A stretch of DNA of 16,282 nucleotides from Intestinibacter sp. (GCF_022780145.1 NZ_JALEXO010000270.1:1-16282); one strand, 5' to 3'. Positions 8,847 through 16,104 are shown, numbered from the stretch's first letter. Translations and numbers: made by a program. Notes: generated by a model not told the origin, from the sequence alone.

Positions 8847-8905
8847 AATATAAAGATTGTATAAAGATTTTATTTATATTTTTATCTTTATACAATCTTT
8901 ATATT
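8847..8905. repeat. Perfect 22-bp inverted repeat with internal 11-bp-spaced direct repeats
   Basis: Arms 8847-8868 and 8884-8905 are exact reverse complements, separated by a 15-nt T-rich loop. Each arm contains ATAAAGAT twice at an 11-bp interval; on plus the longer unit TATAAAGATT occurs at 8849-8858 and 8860-8869. Direct repeats one helical turn apart are the usual target form of OmpR/PhoB-type regulators such as KdpE, whose gene is in this window. The ktrB start is 148 bp to the left. As RNA it could also fold into a long AU hairpin, but no T-run follows directly, so a terminator role is less likely. Confidence 0.75.
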
Positions 8906-8940
8906 CATGTTTTTTTGTTAACACAAATTTAATATTATTT

Positions 8941-8958
8941 TTGTTAGAATTATCACAA
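8941..8958. promoter_or_regulatory. 18-bp near-palindrome, CRP/FNR- or Rex-like operator candidate
   Basis: TTGTTAGAATTATCACAA is symmetric at 14 of 18 positions. Its core TGTTA-N6-TCACA differs by one base from the CRP-type pattern TGTGA-N6-TCACA, and it matches 11 of 14 defined positions of the Rex pattern TTGTTAA-N4-TTAACAA. It overlaps the -35 of the weak promoter candidate before the 38-codon gene. Chance similarity is quite possible in AT-rich DNA. Confidence 0.3.
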
Positions 8959-9044
8959 ATAAAATTTTTAATATAAATCTTAGAGATTTTAATCACTTAC
9001 TTTTTTAGTCGATAAAGTATTTTTCTGTGTTAGGGGGCATTAAT

Positions 9045-9161
9045 ATGGCTGAAATATTGCTTATAATTGTATTAATAGTGACTTTTATACTATTTTATTT
9101 CATTGCCAATTTTTTTGATAATTCTATGTCTAATATGAAATCTAATATGAGAAAAAATTAA
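9045..9161 (+). CDS. 38-residue single-pass membrane peptide
   Basis: A short ORF encoding 38 residues: MAE, then an uninterrupted hydrophobic segment (about residues 4-24, starting ILLIIVLIVTFILFYFI) and a polar, net basic tail ending SNMRKN. It is supported by AGGGGG (9032-9037) 7 nt before the ATG and by a strong terminator starting 10 nt after the stop, so it is framed like a real gene. Probable topology is one membrane helix. It is divergent from ktrB and resembles, only in size and hydrophobicity, small transporter subunits such as KdpF (about 29 residues). I do not recognise the family; a toxin-like or regulatory membrane peptide is an alternative. Confidence 0.6.
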   Translation: MAEILLIIVLIVTFILFYFIANFFDNSMSNMKSNMRKN

Positions 9162-9171
9162 CATATATAGA

Positions 9172-9216
9172 AAAAAATTAAGCGAGAGCCGTAATCCAGC
9201 TCTCGCTCAATTTTTT
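9172..9216. terminator. Bidirectional terminator between two small convergent genes
   Basis: GC-rich 9-bp core (9181-9189 AGCGAGAGC with 9199-9207) extended after one A/C mismatch by an 8-bp A/T stem (9172-9179 with 9209-9216), loop of 9 nt. A7 on the left and T6 on the right make it work in both directions. It ends the 38-codon gene (plus) and the 70-codon gene (minus), whose stop is 2 nt away. Confidence 0.92.
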
Positions 9217-9217
9217 A

Positions 9218-9430
9218 TTAATCTATTTTTTCACACCATAAATAGCTTACATAATATTGGTTGTCAACTATTCCGCTTTTTTCATTTACAACCTTTACTC
9301 TTTTTTTGTCGTATTTAGCCCCAAAGCTTTTTTCAACAGATGTAATCTTACCTTGGCTTTTCTTAACTTCTTCAAAATACTTATCTTTTACAAAAATATA
9401 TTTTGCATTTTTATCAAAACCTAAATTCAT
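9218..9430 (-). CDS. Small protein of unknown function (70 residues)
   Basis: A 70-residue soluble, lysine-rich protein (MNLGFDKNAKYIFVKDKYFEEV... ending YLWCEKID) with no membrane segment, signal peptide or recognised motif. A longer reading from 9451 exists, but its first seven codons contain the Shine-Dalgarno site GAGGGG (9443-9438), which stands 7 nt before the ATG at 9430; the shorter start is therefore preferred. The many charged residues and alternating hydrophobic pattern (YIFVKD, KRVKVVN, YYVSYLW) suggest a small beta-rich fold. It has its own promoter candidate at 9459-9486 and shares a terminator with the 38-codon gene. I do not recognise it. Confidence 0.7.
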   Translation of the reverse strand: MNLGFDKNAKYIFVKDKYFEEVKKSQGKITSVEKSFGAKYDKKRVKVVNEKSGIVDNQYYVSYLWCEKID

Positions 9431-9458
9431 ACGATCACCCCTCAAACACAATCGATAT

Positions 9459-9486
9459 TTTATATATAATAAAAAAGCACTGTCAA
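9459..9486 (-). promoter_or_regulatory. Promoter of the 70-codon gene, inside the putP terminator
   Basis: Minus-strand TTGACA (9486-9481) with TATAAA at 9464-9459 (16-bp spacer) or TAAAAT at 9462-9457 (18-bp spacer). Predicted transcription begins about 20 nt before the ATG at 9430. The -35 lies in an arm and the adjoining loop base of the upstream putP terminator hairpin. Confidence 0.6.
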
Positions 9487-9515
9487 ATTAGACAACTAAC
9501 TATGACAATGCTTTT
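9473..9515 (-). terminator. Terminator after putP
   Basis: Arms 9473-9485 and 9503-9515 pair over 12 of 13 positions (one mismatch, C9480/A9508) around a 17-nt loop. On the minus strand the stem is followed by a T-rich run, 34 nt after the putP stop codon. Confidence 0.8.
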
Positions 9516-9548
9516 AAATGCTTATTTTTTTAATTGTAATTCAATAAA

Positions 9549-11048
9549 TTAGCAATTTTGATTCATTTGATAAACCTTATCGAATTCATCTTGAATTTCT
9601 TTTGAAGGTTCTTTATCTAATTTACTTACTATATAAATTACTATTGCTGATAATATAAATCCAGGAACTATTTCATATAGGCTGAATATTCCACCGTACA
9701 TAGTGCCTAAGTTTCTCCATATTATAGCAGTAACTCCACCAGTTACTAAACCGGCGATTGCACCTTTTTTAGTAGTTCTCTTCCAGAATAGAGAGAATAT
9801 CATTATTGGACCGAATGTAGCCCCAAATCCTGCCCATGCATTTTCAACAAGGCCTAGGACTGTATTATTTGGATTTAAAGCTATAAGTACGGCTATTATC
9901 GATACTCCTATAACAGTCAGACGGCTTACCATCATTAATTCTCTATCGCTAGCATTTTTTCTAAATTTAGCCTTGTAGAAATCTTCAGTTATTGCTGAAG
10001 CTGTAACTAAAAGTTGAGAATCTGCTGTACTCATTACAGCTGCAAGTATAGCTGCTAAGAATACCCCTGCTATAATAAGTGGGAATATTTTCATAACCAT
10101 TAATATATAAACTGTTTCTCCAGATGTATTACTTAAATCCTCAGTTAAGAATACTCTACCTAGCATACCAACTAAAGTTGCTGCAGCAAGAGAGAATATT
10201 ACCCAAACCATAGCTATTCTTCTTGATTTTTTAATACTTTTAGCATCATCTATACCCATGAATCTAACTAATATATGAGGTTGTCCAAAATATCCAAGCC
10301 CCCAAGCTAGTGATGATACTACACTTATAAGTGCAATAGATGATCCATCTAGTGTTATAAATGGATTTAACATATTTACATTAACAGCTTCAATTCTAGC
10401 TAATGTAGCATCTATTCCTCCCATACTAATTACTGCAGCACATGGAACTATTACTATAGCTACAAACATAAGTATACCTTGAACTAAATCTGTCCAGCAT
10501 ACTGCGAAAAATCCACCTGCAAAAGTATAAGATACAACAACTACTGCACATATTAATAGAGCTACTGTATAGTCTATACCAAATACTGTTGAGAATAATT
10601 TTCCTCCAGAAACAAATGCAGATGCAGTATATACTAAGAAGAATATTAATATAAATAATGAACTTACAATTCTAAGTATATTTTGATCATCTTTATATCT
10701 GTTTCCTAAAAATTGTGGGATTGTTATTGCATTACATACTTCTGTATAATTTCTAAGTCTTTTAGCAACTAATTTCCAGTTAAAATAAGTCCCTATTGTC
10801 AATCCTACTGCAATCCATCCCGCTTCTAAACCTGCAAGATATGCAGCTCCTGGTAGACCCATTAGCATCCATCCACTCATGTCAGATGCCTGTGCACTAA
10901 GAGATACTACCCAGCTTCCTAATTTTCTTCCACCTAAAAAGTAATCTTCTGTATTACTAGTTCTTTTATATGCCATAAGACCAATTGTCAGCATCATTAC
11001 TAGATATAATACAAAAATTACAATTATAGTAAAATTACTTTGTATCAA
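9549..11048 (-). CDS. putP: Sodium/proline symporter PutP
   Basis: A 499-residue solute:sodium symporter family protein with about 13 membrane helices. It matches PutP closely: GGRKLG near 39-44, ASDMSGWMLMGLPG with D56 and S58 (equivalent to Asp55 and Ser57 of E. coli PutP, involved in Na+ and proline binding), the GYFGQPHILVRFMG segment (252-265), and AAVMSTADSQLLV with S340 and T341, the Na2-site pair at the same numbers as in E. coli. It imports proline with Na+ at the cytoplasmic membrane. The start codon is TTG, with AGGAGGG (11062-11056) 7 nt upstream and no better ATG nearby. It forms a single-gene unit with promoter and terminator. In clostridia proline also feeds Stickland fermentation, a possible role here. 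Confidence 0.93.
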   Translation of the reverse strand: MIQSNFTIIVIFVLYLVMMLTIGLMAYKRTSNTEDYFLGGRKLGSWVVSLSAQASDMSGWMLMGLPGAAYLAGLEAGWIAVGLTIGTYFNWKLVAKRLRNYTEVCNAITIPQFLGNRYKDDQNILRIVSSLFILIFFLVYTASAFVSGGKLFSTVFGIDYTVALLICAVVVVSYTFAGGFFAVCWTDLVQGILMFVAIVIVPCAAVISMGGIDATLARIEAVNVNMLNPFITLDGSSIALISVVSSLAWGLGYFGQPHILVRFMGIDDAKSIKKSRRIAMVWVIFSLAAATLVGMLGRVFLTEDLSNTSGETVYILMVMKIFPLIIAGVFLAAILAAVMSTADSQLLVTASAITEDFYKAKFRKNASDRELMMVSRLTVIGVSIIAVLIALNPNNTVLGLVENAWAGFGATFGPIMIFSLFWKRTTKKGAIAGLVTGGVTAIIWRNLGTMYGGIFSLYEIVPGFILSAIVIYIVSKLDKEPSKEIQDEFDKVYQMNQNC

Positions 11049-11099
11049 ATTCTTTCCCTCCTAATCCTATAATTATCTAAGTTATTTTCCATATTATTA

Positions 11100-11114
11100 T
11101 ATTTTTAGACAATT
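11100..11114 (-). promoter_or_regulatory. Weak CodY-box-like sequence in the putP leader
   Basis: Minus-strand AATTGTCTAAAAATA differs at three positions from the CodY consensus AATTTTCWGAAAATT and lies just downstream of the predicted putP transcription start. Three mismatches are tolerated at real CodY sites but also arise often by chance in AT-rich DNA. Confidence 0.2.
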
Positions 11115-11138
11115 ATTCCATTATATTTACATATTTAT

Positions 11139-11167
11139 ACTATAATAATATTATTTACAATAGTCAA
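11139..11167 (-). promoter_or_regulatory. putP promoter
   Basis: Minus-strand TTGACT (11167-11162), an exact 17-bp spacer and TATAGT (11144-11139), each one base from consensus. Transcription would start near 11132, giving a leader of about 84 nt before the TTG start. It lies in the 335-bp AT-rich gap 11049-11383, which otherwise holds only the terminator at 11305-11335 and no gene. Confidence 0.65.
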
Positions 11168-11304
11168 TAATATTATTTTTTTTTATATAAAAATTCTTTA
11201 TTGTTTATAAAATTAAGCTTTATATTTCAAATACTTTGTATAATAAATGCGCTATATTTATCTAAAAAATAATAAATTACAATAAAATATTTATAATTCA
11301 CAAA

Positions 11305-11335
11305 AAATTAGAGATGATAAAATCATCTCCAATTT
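11305..11335 (-). terminator. Terminator of the MMPL/heptad-repeat operon
   Basis: GAGATGAT (11311-11318) pairs with 11322-11329 around an AAA loop; after one A/C mismatch the stem continues for five A/T pairs (11305-11309 with 11331-11335). On the minus strand the descending arm runs into T6. It lies about 48 nt after the stop of the 842-residue gene. Confidence 0.82.
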
Positions 11336-11383
11336 CCTATTGTACTTGAGAAAAATATTGTATTTTTATTATCTTGATTATCT

Positions 11384-13912
11384 CTATTTATTAAATAATC
11401 CCTTTATCCAACCAAAGAATCCTTGTTTTTCTTCTGTATTGTCTTTGTTATTTTGAGTATCTTTTTTATCTGTATTTTGTTCTTGAGTATTATCTTCTGA
11501 CTCTTGAACCTTCAATACAAATCTAACTTTACCATTCATACTATCGTCAATACCTGAATAATTATTGTATTCTTCTGCTGCATTTACTAATTCATCTTTT
11601 ACATCCATTACATTGTCTATTTCTGTTATTAATTCATCACTTTGATCTTTTAATTCATCTAATCCATCTTCCTTTAACTTGACAGCTCCATCATATAATT
11701 TATCAGTACCATCTGCTAATGTAGATATACCATCTTTTATTTTTGTAGAATTTGTGCTCAATTCAGATGAACCATTTTTAAGCTTATTTACTCCATCTGT
11801 CAAAGTACTTGCTCCTGATACTAGTTTTCCTGTTCCTTCTGATAATTGTTTGCTTCCTGCATATGCACTATTTGTAGCTGATGATAATGTATTACTTCCT
11901 GATTTTAATTCTCCTCCTGCATTTGCAAATTGGCTTAATTTTGTTCCAAATGTTTGTGAACCACTTGCCAATTGTGATGAACCATTTTTAAGCTCAGCTA
12001 CTCCATCTGTTAAAGCACTTGCTCCTGATACTAATTTACCTGTTCCTTCTGATAATTGTTTACTTCCTGCATATGCGCTATCTGTAGCAGCTGCTAATTT
12101 ACTTGAAGAATCGTTAAGAGTACCACCAGCTCCTGCAAATTCACCTAATTTAGAATTAAATTGTGATGAACCTTCTTTAAGTTGTGATAATCCTGACTTC
12201 AAGCTAGATGCACCTTCAGAAGCAGAATTTATACCGCCTTTAACTGATTTTAATCCTTCTTCTTGCTTAGATGCTACAGTTTTAAGTCCAGCACTTATTT
12301 GATCTAAACTAGATGCTGCTTTATCTAAATCATTAGATTGTTCTTGTAGACTTTGACCTAACTTAACTATTTGACCTGCAAGCTCACTATCTCCATCTGC
12401 TGCTGCCTTTTGAGCTAGAGCTTCTATTTGAGCTTTTAGCTCGCTGTTATCTGATGATGATAATTTTGAAGATACTTGAGATACTGAATCAGCTAATGAA
12501 TCCACCTTATCTGTAGAGCTTATCAAGCTATCTACTCCATCTCCCAATTGATTTAAGCCACTGTTTAAGCTCTTAGCTCCACTATATGCAGAAGCTATAC
12601 CGCTATCTATACTGTCGTATGACTCATCTAATTTATTAGCATTACTTACATAGCTTTGTACGCCATTTGCAAATTTTGTTTGTGATGAGCTCAACTCCTT
12701 AAGTCCATTGTTTAGAGAATTTGCTCCATTATCTAATGTTGGTAAGTTATCTGTAAGTGTTTTAGCTCCACTACTCAATGAGCTTATTCCATTGTCTAAT
12801 GAATTTACGCCTGAATTTATTTGTGCATAAGCTGCATCCAACTTACTTGCACTACTTGTATATTCAGATATTCCTGAATTTAAAGTTTGTTGACCATCGT
12901 TTATTTGTTTTAATCCACTTGTCAAGCTTAGTGCTCCATTATTCAATGTTGGCAAGCTATTTGCTAAAGTATCTGCTCCATTTTTTAGTGTTCCCATACC
13001 ACTATCTAGAGTTTTTACTCCATTATCAAACTTACTGTAATTTGAATTAAGAGTTTCAGTTCCATCTGCAACTTGTTTTGCTCCGTCTACTAAGTCTGCT
13101 CCACCTTGTTGTAGTTTATCTAGAGAATCTTTTAATTCACCGAAGTCCATATCTTCATCTATATCTTCTAATGTTCCTGTTATGTCGCTAGTAACTGCGA
13201 ACATTATTGTAGGAACTTGAAAATCAGTTGTATTACCTGTTATAACTATTTCATCCTTTAAGTTTAGATAGTCGTTCATATCCTTGCTTAAATCTAATGA
13301 TTCACTAAATCCTGGCAATGATACAAACGTTATAGATGCATTATTGCCTTCATCTAGCATTATACCTGCACTAGTTTCTATATCTTTAAAATTATCTCTA
13401 TTTAATGCGATTTCTCCAGCTGCTAAAAATGGAGTATATATTATTCTCTTTTCTCCATCTATTGTTACAGTCTTCTTTATATTATTTTTTAATTTTATAG
13501 TTATTTTAAAGCTACCACTTTGACCTTTTACTTCTTTAGGATTTACTTCCTTACCATTTAATTCATATTTTATATTTACATCTATTGGTAATTTTTCATT
13601 TGTTTCACCTTGATAGTATAGGTCGTCTCCGCTGACATTCCATCTAACATCATTTCCGCTTATAGTAGGTTGTTCATCACCTTTTATATTTCTTATATTT
13701 TGTAGATTACTTATATCTTTTATACTTCCTAGAGATGTATCACTTTTTATCCAATCAGAAACAATATTTTTCATTGCATCTCCATTTTCATCTAATATTG
13801 AATATACTGTTTCATCCTTAGTTACCTTTTTATCTGTTTGTGCGGCAAATGCACATGTACTATTTGCTGCAACTAATGCTACTGTTGCTAGAGCAATTGA
13901 TTTATTTTTCAT
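11384..13912 (-). CDS. Secreted YhgE-like xxxLxxG heptad-repeat protein
   Basis: An 842-residue exported protein. A Sec signal peptide (KNK, hydrophobic core, AFA-A cleavage site after residue 23) is followed by a non-repetitive domain (about 25-250) with the YYQGETNEKLPIDV and GKEVNPKEVKGQSG segments seen in YhgE-related extracellular proteins. A long region (about 265-770) of heptads of the form xxxLxxG follows, the repeat type often found inside YhgE/Pip proteins. The tail is acidic and polar, then ends with an amphipathic GFFGWIKGLFNK. There is no clear C-terminal membrane helix, LPxTG motif or lipobox, so anchoring is uncertain. The ATG at 13912 has GGGGGAGG 7 nt upstream. It lies 62 bp after the MMPL gene without a terminator and is likely cotranscribed, suggesting a long rod-like extracellular partner of that exporter. 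Function is unproven. Confidence 0.85.
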   Translation of the reverse strand: MKNKSIALATVALVAANSTCAFAAQTDKKVTKDETVYSILDENGDAMKNIVSDWIKSDTSLGSIKDISNLQNIRNIKGDEQPTISGNDVRWNVSGDDLYYQGETNEKLPIDVNIKYELNGKEVNPKEVKGQSGSFKITIKLKNNIKKTVTIDGEKRIIYTPFLAAGEIALNRDNFKDIETSAGIMLDEGNNASITFVSLPGFSESLDLSKDMNDYLNLKDEIVITGNTTDFQVPTIMFAVTSDITGTLEDIDEDMDFGELKDSLDKLQQGGADLVDGAKQVADGTETLNSNYSKFDNGVKTLDSGMGTLKNGADTLANSLPTLNNGALSLTSGLKQINDGQQTLNSGISEYTSSASKLDAAYAQINSGVNSLDNGISSLSSGAKTLTDNLPTLDNGANSLNNGLKELSSSQTKFANGVQSYVSNANKLDESYDSIDSGIASAYSGAKSLNSGLNQLGDGVDSLISSTDKVDSLADSVSQVSSKLSSSDNSELKAQIEALAQKAAADGDSELAGQIVKLGQSLQEQSNDLDKAASSLDQISAGLKTVASKQEEGLKSVKGGINSASEGASSLKSGLSQLKEGSSQFNSKLGEFAGAGGTLNDSSSKLAAATDSAYAGSKQLSEGTGKLVSGASALTDGVAELKNGSSQLASGSQTFGTKLSQFANAGGELKSGSNTLSSATNSAYAGSKQLSEGTGKLVSGASTLTDGVNKLKNGSSELSTNSTKIKDGISTLADGTDKLYDGAVKLKEDGLDELKDQSDELITEIDNVMDVKDELVNAAEEYNNYSGIDDSMNGKVRFVLKVQESEDNTQEQNTDKKDTQNNKDNTEEKQGFFGWIKGLFNK
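11766..12185 (-). repeat. Tandem 210-bp intragenic direct repeat
   Basis: Two copies, 11766-11975 and 11976-12185, are offset by exactly 210 bp (70 codons, ten heptads). Similarity is highest in the first about 115 bp of each copy, encoding AYAGSKQLSEGTGKLVSGAS identically, and then fades. It is a recent-looking internal duplication in the heptad-repeat protein. Confidence 0.85.
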
Positions 13913-13974
13913 AATTAAGCCTCCCCCATTATTTAATGGTTTTCTGTAAATTTGTATAATTTAATTATTCTAAT

Positions 13975-16059
13975 CTATTGGTTAACTACTTTTTTTGGTT
14001 CTTCAAAGCCTTTACTAGTCTTTCTTATAACAGGTTCAAATACAAGTAACAATCCTGGTAATATGAATATAATCATAAACATACTTATTATTGCACCCCT
14101 AGACATCAAGCTACATAGGGAACTTATAAGTTCTAGTCTTGAAATAACACCTACACCTATAGTAGCTGAGAAAAATGATAATGCACTTGTCATTATTGAA
14201 CCAGCACAATGTTGTATTGATGACTTCATAGCCTCAAACTTATTATCTGTATAAACTAACTCTTCTTTAAATCTAGAAGTCATAAGTATTGCATAATCGA
14301 CTGTTGCTCCTAATTGTATAGTTCCTAAAACTATAGATGCTATAAATGGTTCTATCTTTCCTGTATAATAAGGTATACCTAAGTTTGCAAATATAGCACA
14401 TTCAATTGCAGCTACTAATATGACTGGTAAAGATGCTGATTTGAATACTATAGCTATTATTGCAAATATAGCTATTATTGAAACCGCACTTACTCTCTTG
14501 AAGTCAGAATCTGCAAATTTTATCATATCCTTTGTAAGAGGAGCTTCACCACCTACAAGAGCACTTTTATCGTATTTATAAACTATATTTTCAATTTCTG
14601 TCAACTGAGCATTACATTCATCTGTTGCTGCTCTGTATTCTGAATTTAACATCAATTGTTCATATCCACCTGTTTTTAATTCACTCAAAAGATCCTCTGG
14701 TATCATCTCTTGACTTATTGCAGGTCCTATATATTTTTCAAGTCCTATTACTGAGTTTACTCCATCTACTTTTTCAAGCTCTTTAATCATAGAAGTAATT
14801 TGATAAGGTTCTAGCTGATCACTTACTAATATAAAATCTGTACTTTCCATGTTGTAATCGTCTCTCATTTTATTAGTTGCTATTATTGATGGAAAATCAT
14901 CTGGTAAAGATTCATCCAAATTATAATAAACCTTTGCGTTATTATTACCTATAAATGCTGGTATAAATATTAATATAAACAATACTGCTAACTTTTTATA
15001 ATTTTTAACTATAAAATTAGAAGTTCTATTAAATGTCGGCAATATTGTCTTATGTGTATATTTGTGTATTGGTTTATCAAATATTAATATCAATGATGGT
15101 AAAACAGTTACTGTACATAAAACTCCTATTATAACACCTTTTGCCATTACAATACCCATATCAAAACCAAATCCTAAAGACATAACACAAAGTGCCAAGA
15201 AACCTGCTACAGTAGTAGTTGAACTACCGACTATTGAAGTAAAGGTATTTTGTATCGCATTTGACATTGCCTCAATCCTGTCATCTGTTTGAAGTAATTC
15301 CTCATCATATCTGTGTAGCAAGAAAATCGAATAATCCATTGTTACCCCAAGCTGTAATACAGCTGCTAATGCTTTAGTTATATATGAGATTTCTCCCAAT
15401 ATTATATTTGATCCGAAGTTGTATAGTACCGCCATACCAATACTTAATAAAAAGATAAATGGTACAACTGTAGATTCCATTGTAAATAATAAAACTATTA
15501 AAGTAAGTACTGCTGCTATTACTACGTATAATGGCATTTCACCATCTGCACAATCCTTAGTATCTGTTATAATACCGCTTAAACCAGCCAAGAAACCTTG
15601 CTTATCTACTATATTTCTAATTTGTGCTACTGTATTTTGAGTAGTCAATGTTGCAGTTCCTTCTTTAAACATTACGATTATCATAGTAGATTTGTCACCA
15701 CTATAAAGTAAATCTGTCATATCCTTTGGCAATATTTCCTTTGGAACTGATAAATCTACAAAATCATCAACCCAAAGAGCCTTTTTAACGCCATCTAATT
15801 TAGCTACTTTGTCTTTGATTTGAGCTACATCTTTGTCCTGCATATCTTCGACAATCAACATCGCTACAGATCCACATCCAAATTCATCTTTTAAAATCTT
15901 TTCTGCCTGCATTGTCGATGTATCACTTGGTAAATAACTCAATATATCGTAATTTACATCAGTTTTTATAAATCCAAAAACTGATGGAACTAATAAAATT
16001 ATTGCTGTTAGTAAAATTATTTTACTGTGTTTTGCAATCGCTTTAGATATCCTTTCCAT
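13975..16059 (-). CDS. MMPL/RND-family transporter
   Basis: A 694-residue membrane protein with the duplicated MMPL/RND layout: helix at about 13-30, extracellular domain (about 31-175), five to six helices (about 176-328), a second leading helix (about 354-370), second extracellular domain (371-520) and a closing helix bundle (521-677). The two halves carry matching proton-relay segments, VTMDYSIFLLHRYDEEL (D242, Y243) and ATVDYAILMTSRFKEEL (D588, Y589). Both are intact, so active H+-driven export is expected. Substrates of this family are typically lipids, siderophores or amphiphilic drugs; the substrate here is unknown. The ATG at 16059 follows GGAGGGA by about 7 nt. It is first in an operon with the secreted heptad protein and has a consensus promoter with GC-rich operators. 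Confidence 0.9.
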   Translation of the reverse strand: MERISKAIAKHSKIILLTAIILLVPSVFGFIKTDVNYDILSYLPSDTSTMQAEKILKDEFGCGSVAMLIVEDMQDKDVAQIKDKVAKLDGVKKALWVDDFVDLSVPKEILPKDMTDLLYSGDKSTMIIVMFKEGTATLTTQNTVAQIRNIVDKQGFLAGLSGIITDTKDCADGEMPLYVVIAAVLTLIVLLFTMESTVVPFIFLLSIGMAVLYNFGSNIILGEISYITKALAAVLQLGVTMDYSIFLLHRYDEELLQTDDRIEAMSNAIQNTFTSIVGSSTTTVAGFLALCVMSLGFGFDMGIVMAKGVIIGVLCTVTVLPSLILIFDKPIHKYTHKTILPTFNRTSNFIVKNYKKLAVLFILIFIPAFIGNNNAKVYYNLDESLPDDFPSIIATNKMRDDYNMESTDFILVSDQLEPYQITSMIKELEKVDGVNSVIGLEKYIGPAISQEMIPEDLLSELKTGGYEQLMLNSEYRAATDECNAQLTEIENIVYKYDKSALVGGEAPLTKDMIKFADSDFKRVSAVSIIAIFAIIAIVFKSASLPVILVAAIECAIFANLGIPYYTGKIEPFIASIVLGTIQLGATVDYAILMTSRFKEELVYTDNKFEAMKSSIQHCAGSIMTSALSFFSATIGVGVISRLELISSLCSLMSRGAIISMFMIIFILPGLLLVFEPVIRKTSKGFEEPKKVVNQ

Positions 16060-16080
16060 AAAAATCTCCCTCCATTTTTA

Positions 16081-16090
16081 GGCGTGCCCA
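16081..16090. promoter_or_regulatory. Second, imperfect copy of the GC-rich operator
   Basis: GGCGTGCCCA resembles the palindrome at 16111-16120; both read TAGG..GCCCAA on plus, this copy being one base shorter and degenerate in one arm. The centres are 31 bp apart, about three helical turns, so bound dimers would lie on the same face. It sits between the predicted transcription start and the Shine-Dalgarno site of the MMPL gene. Confidence 0.6.
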
Positions 16091-16104
16091 ATATTTATAA
16101 CTAG

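Larger units (their letters stand above)
8700..9044. other. 345-bp divergent intergenic region upstream of ktrB and the 38-codon gene
   Basis: Extremely AT-rich, no gene. It holds, from left to right: the ktrB Shine-Dalgarno site; a minus-strand TATAAT at 8768-8773, a possible ktrB -10 with a poor -35; the 22-bp inverted repeat at 8847-8905; a palindrome at 8941-8958; and a weak plus-strand promoter candidate (TTATCA 8950-8955, 16 bp, TATAAA 8972-8977) for the 38-codon gene. The density of symmetric elements suggests a shared regulatory region. Confidence 0.5.

Noticed and set aside
8847..8905. Inverted repeat as an ordinary intrinsic terminator
   Set aside because: No T-run follows the arms directly, the stem is nearly all A/T, and it lies upstream of both flanking genes rather than after one.
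9431..9451. Longer start for the 70-codon gene (seven extra codons, MCLRGDR)
   Set aside because: The extra codons contain GAGGGG at ideal spacing for the ATG at 9430.
11384..11420. C-terminal sorting or anchoring signal in the heptad protein
   Set aside because: The tail is a short amphipathic stretch; there is no LPxTG motif, no long hydrophobic helix and no lipobox at the N-terminus.
11679..12302. 207-codon plus-strand ORF within the heptad-repeat gene
   Set aside because: It is antisense to repetitive coding DNA; its Pro/Leu/Ser-rich sequence mirrors the Gly/Ser/Leu repeats, and it has no RBS or recognisable domain.
13926..13939. CCATT/AATGG hairpin overlapping the RBS of the heptad gene
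   Set aside because: Only five base pairs with a 4-nt loop and minimal overlap with the G-rich Shine-Dalgarno site; too weak to claim control.
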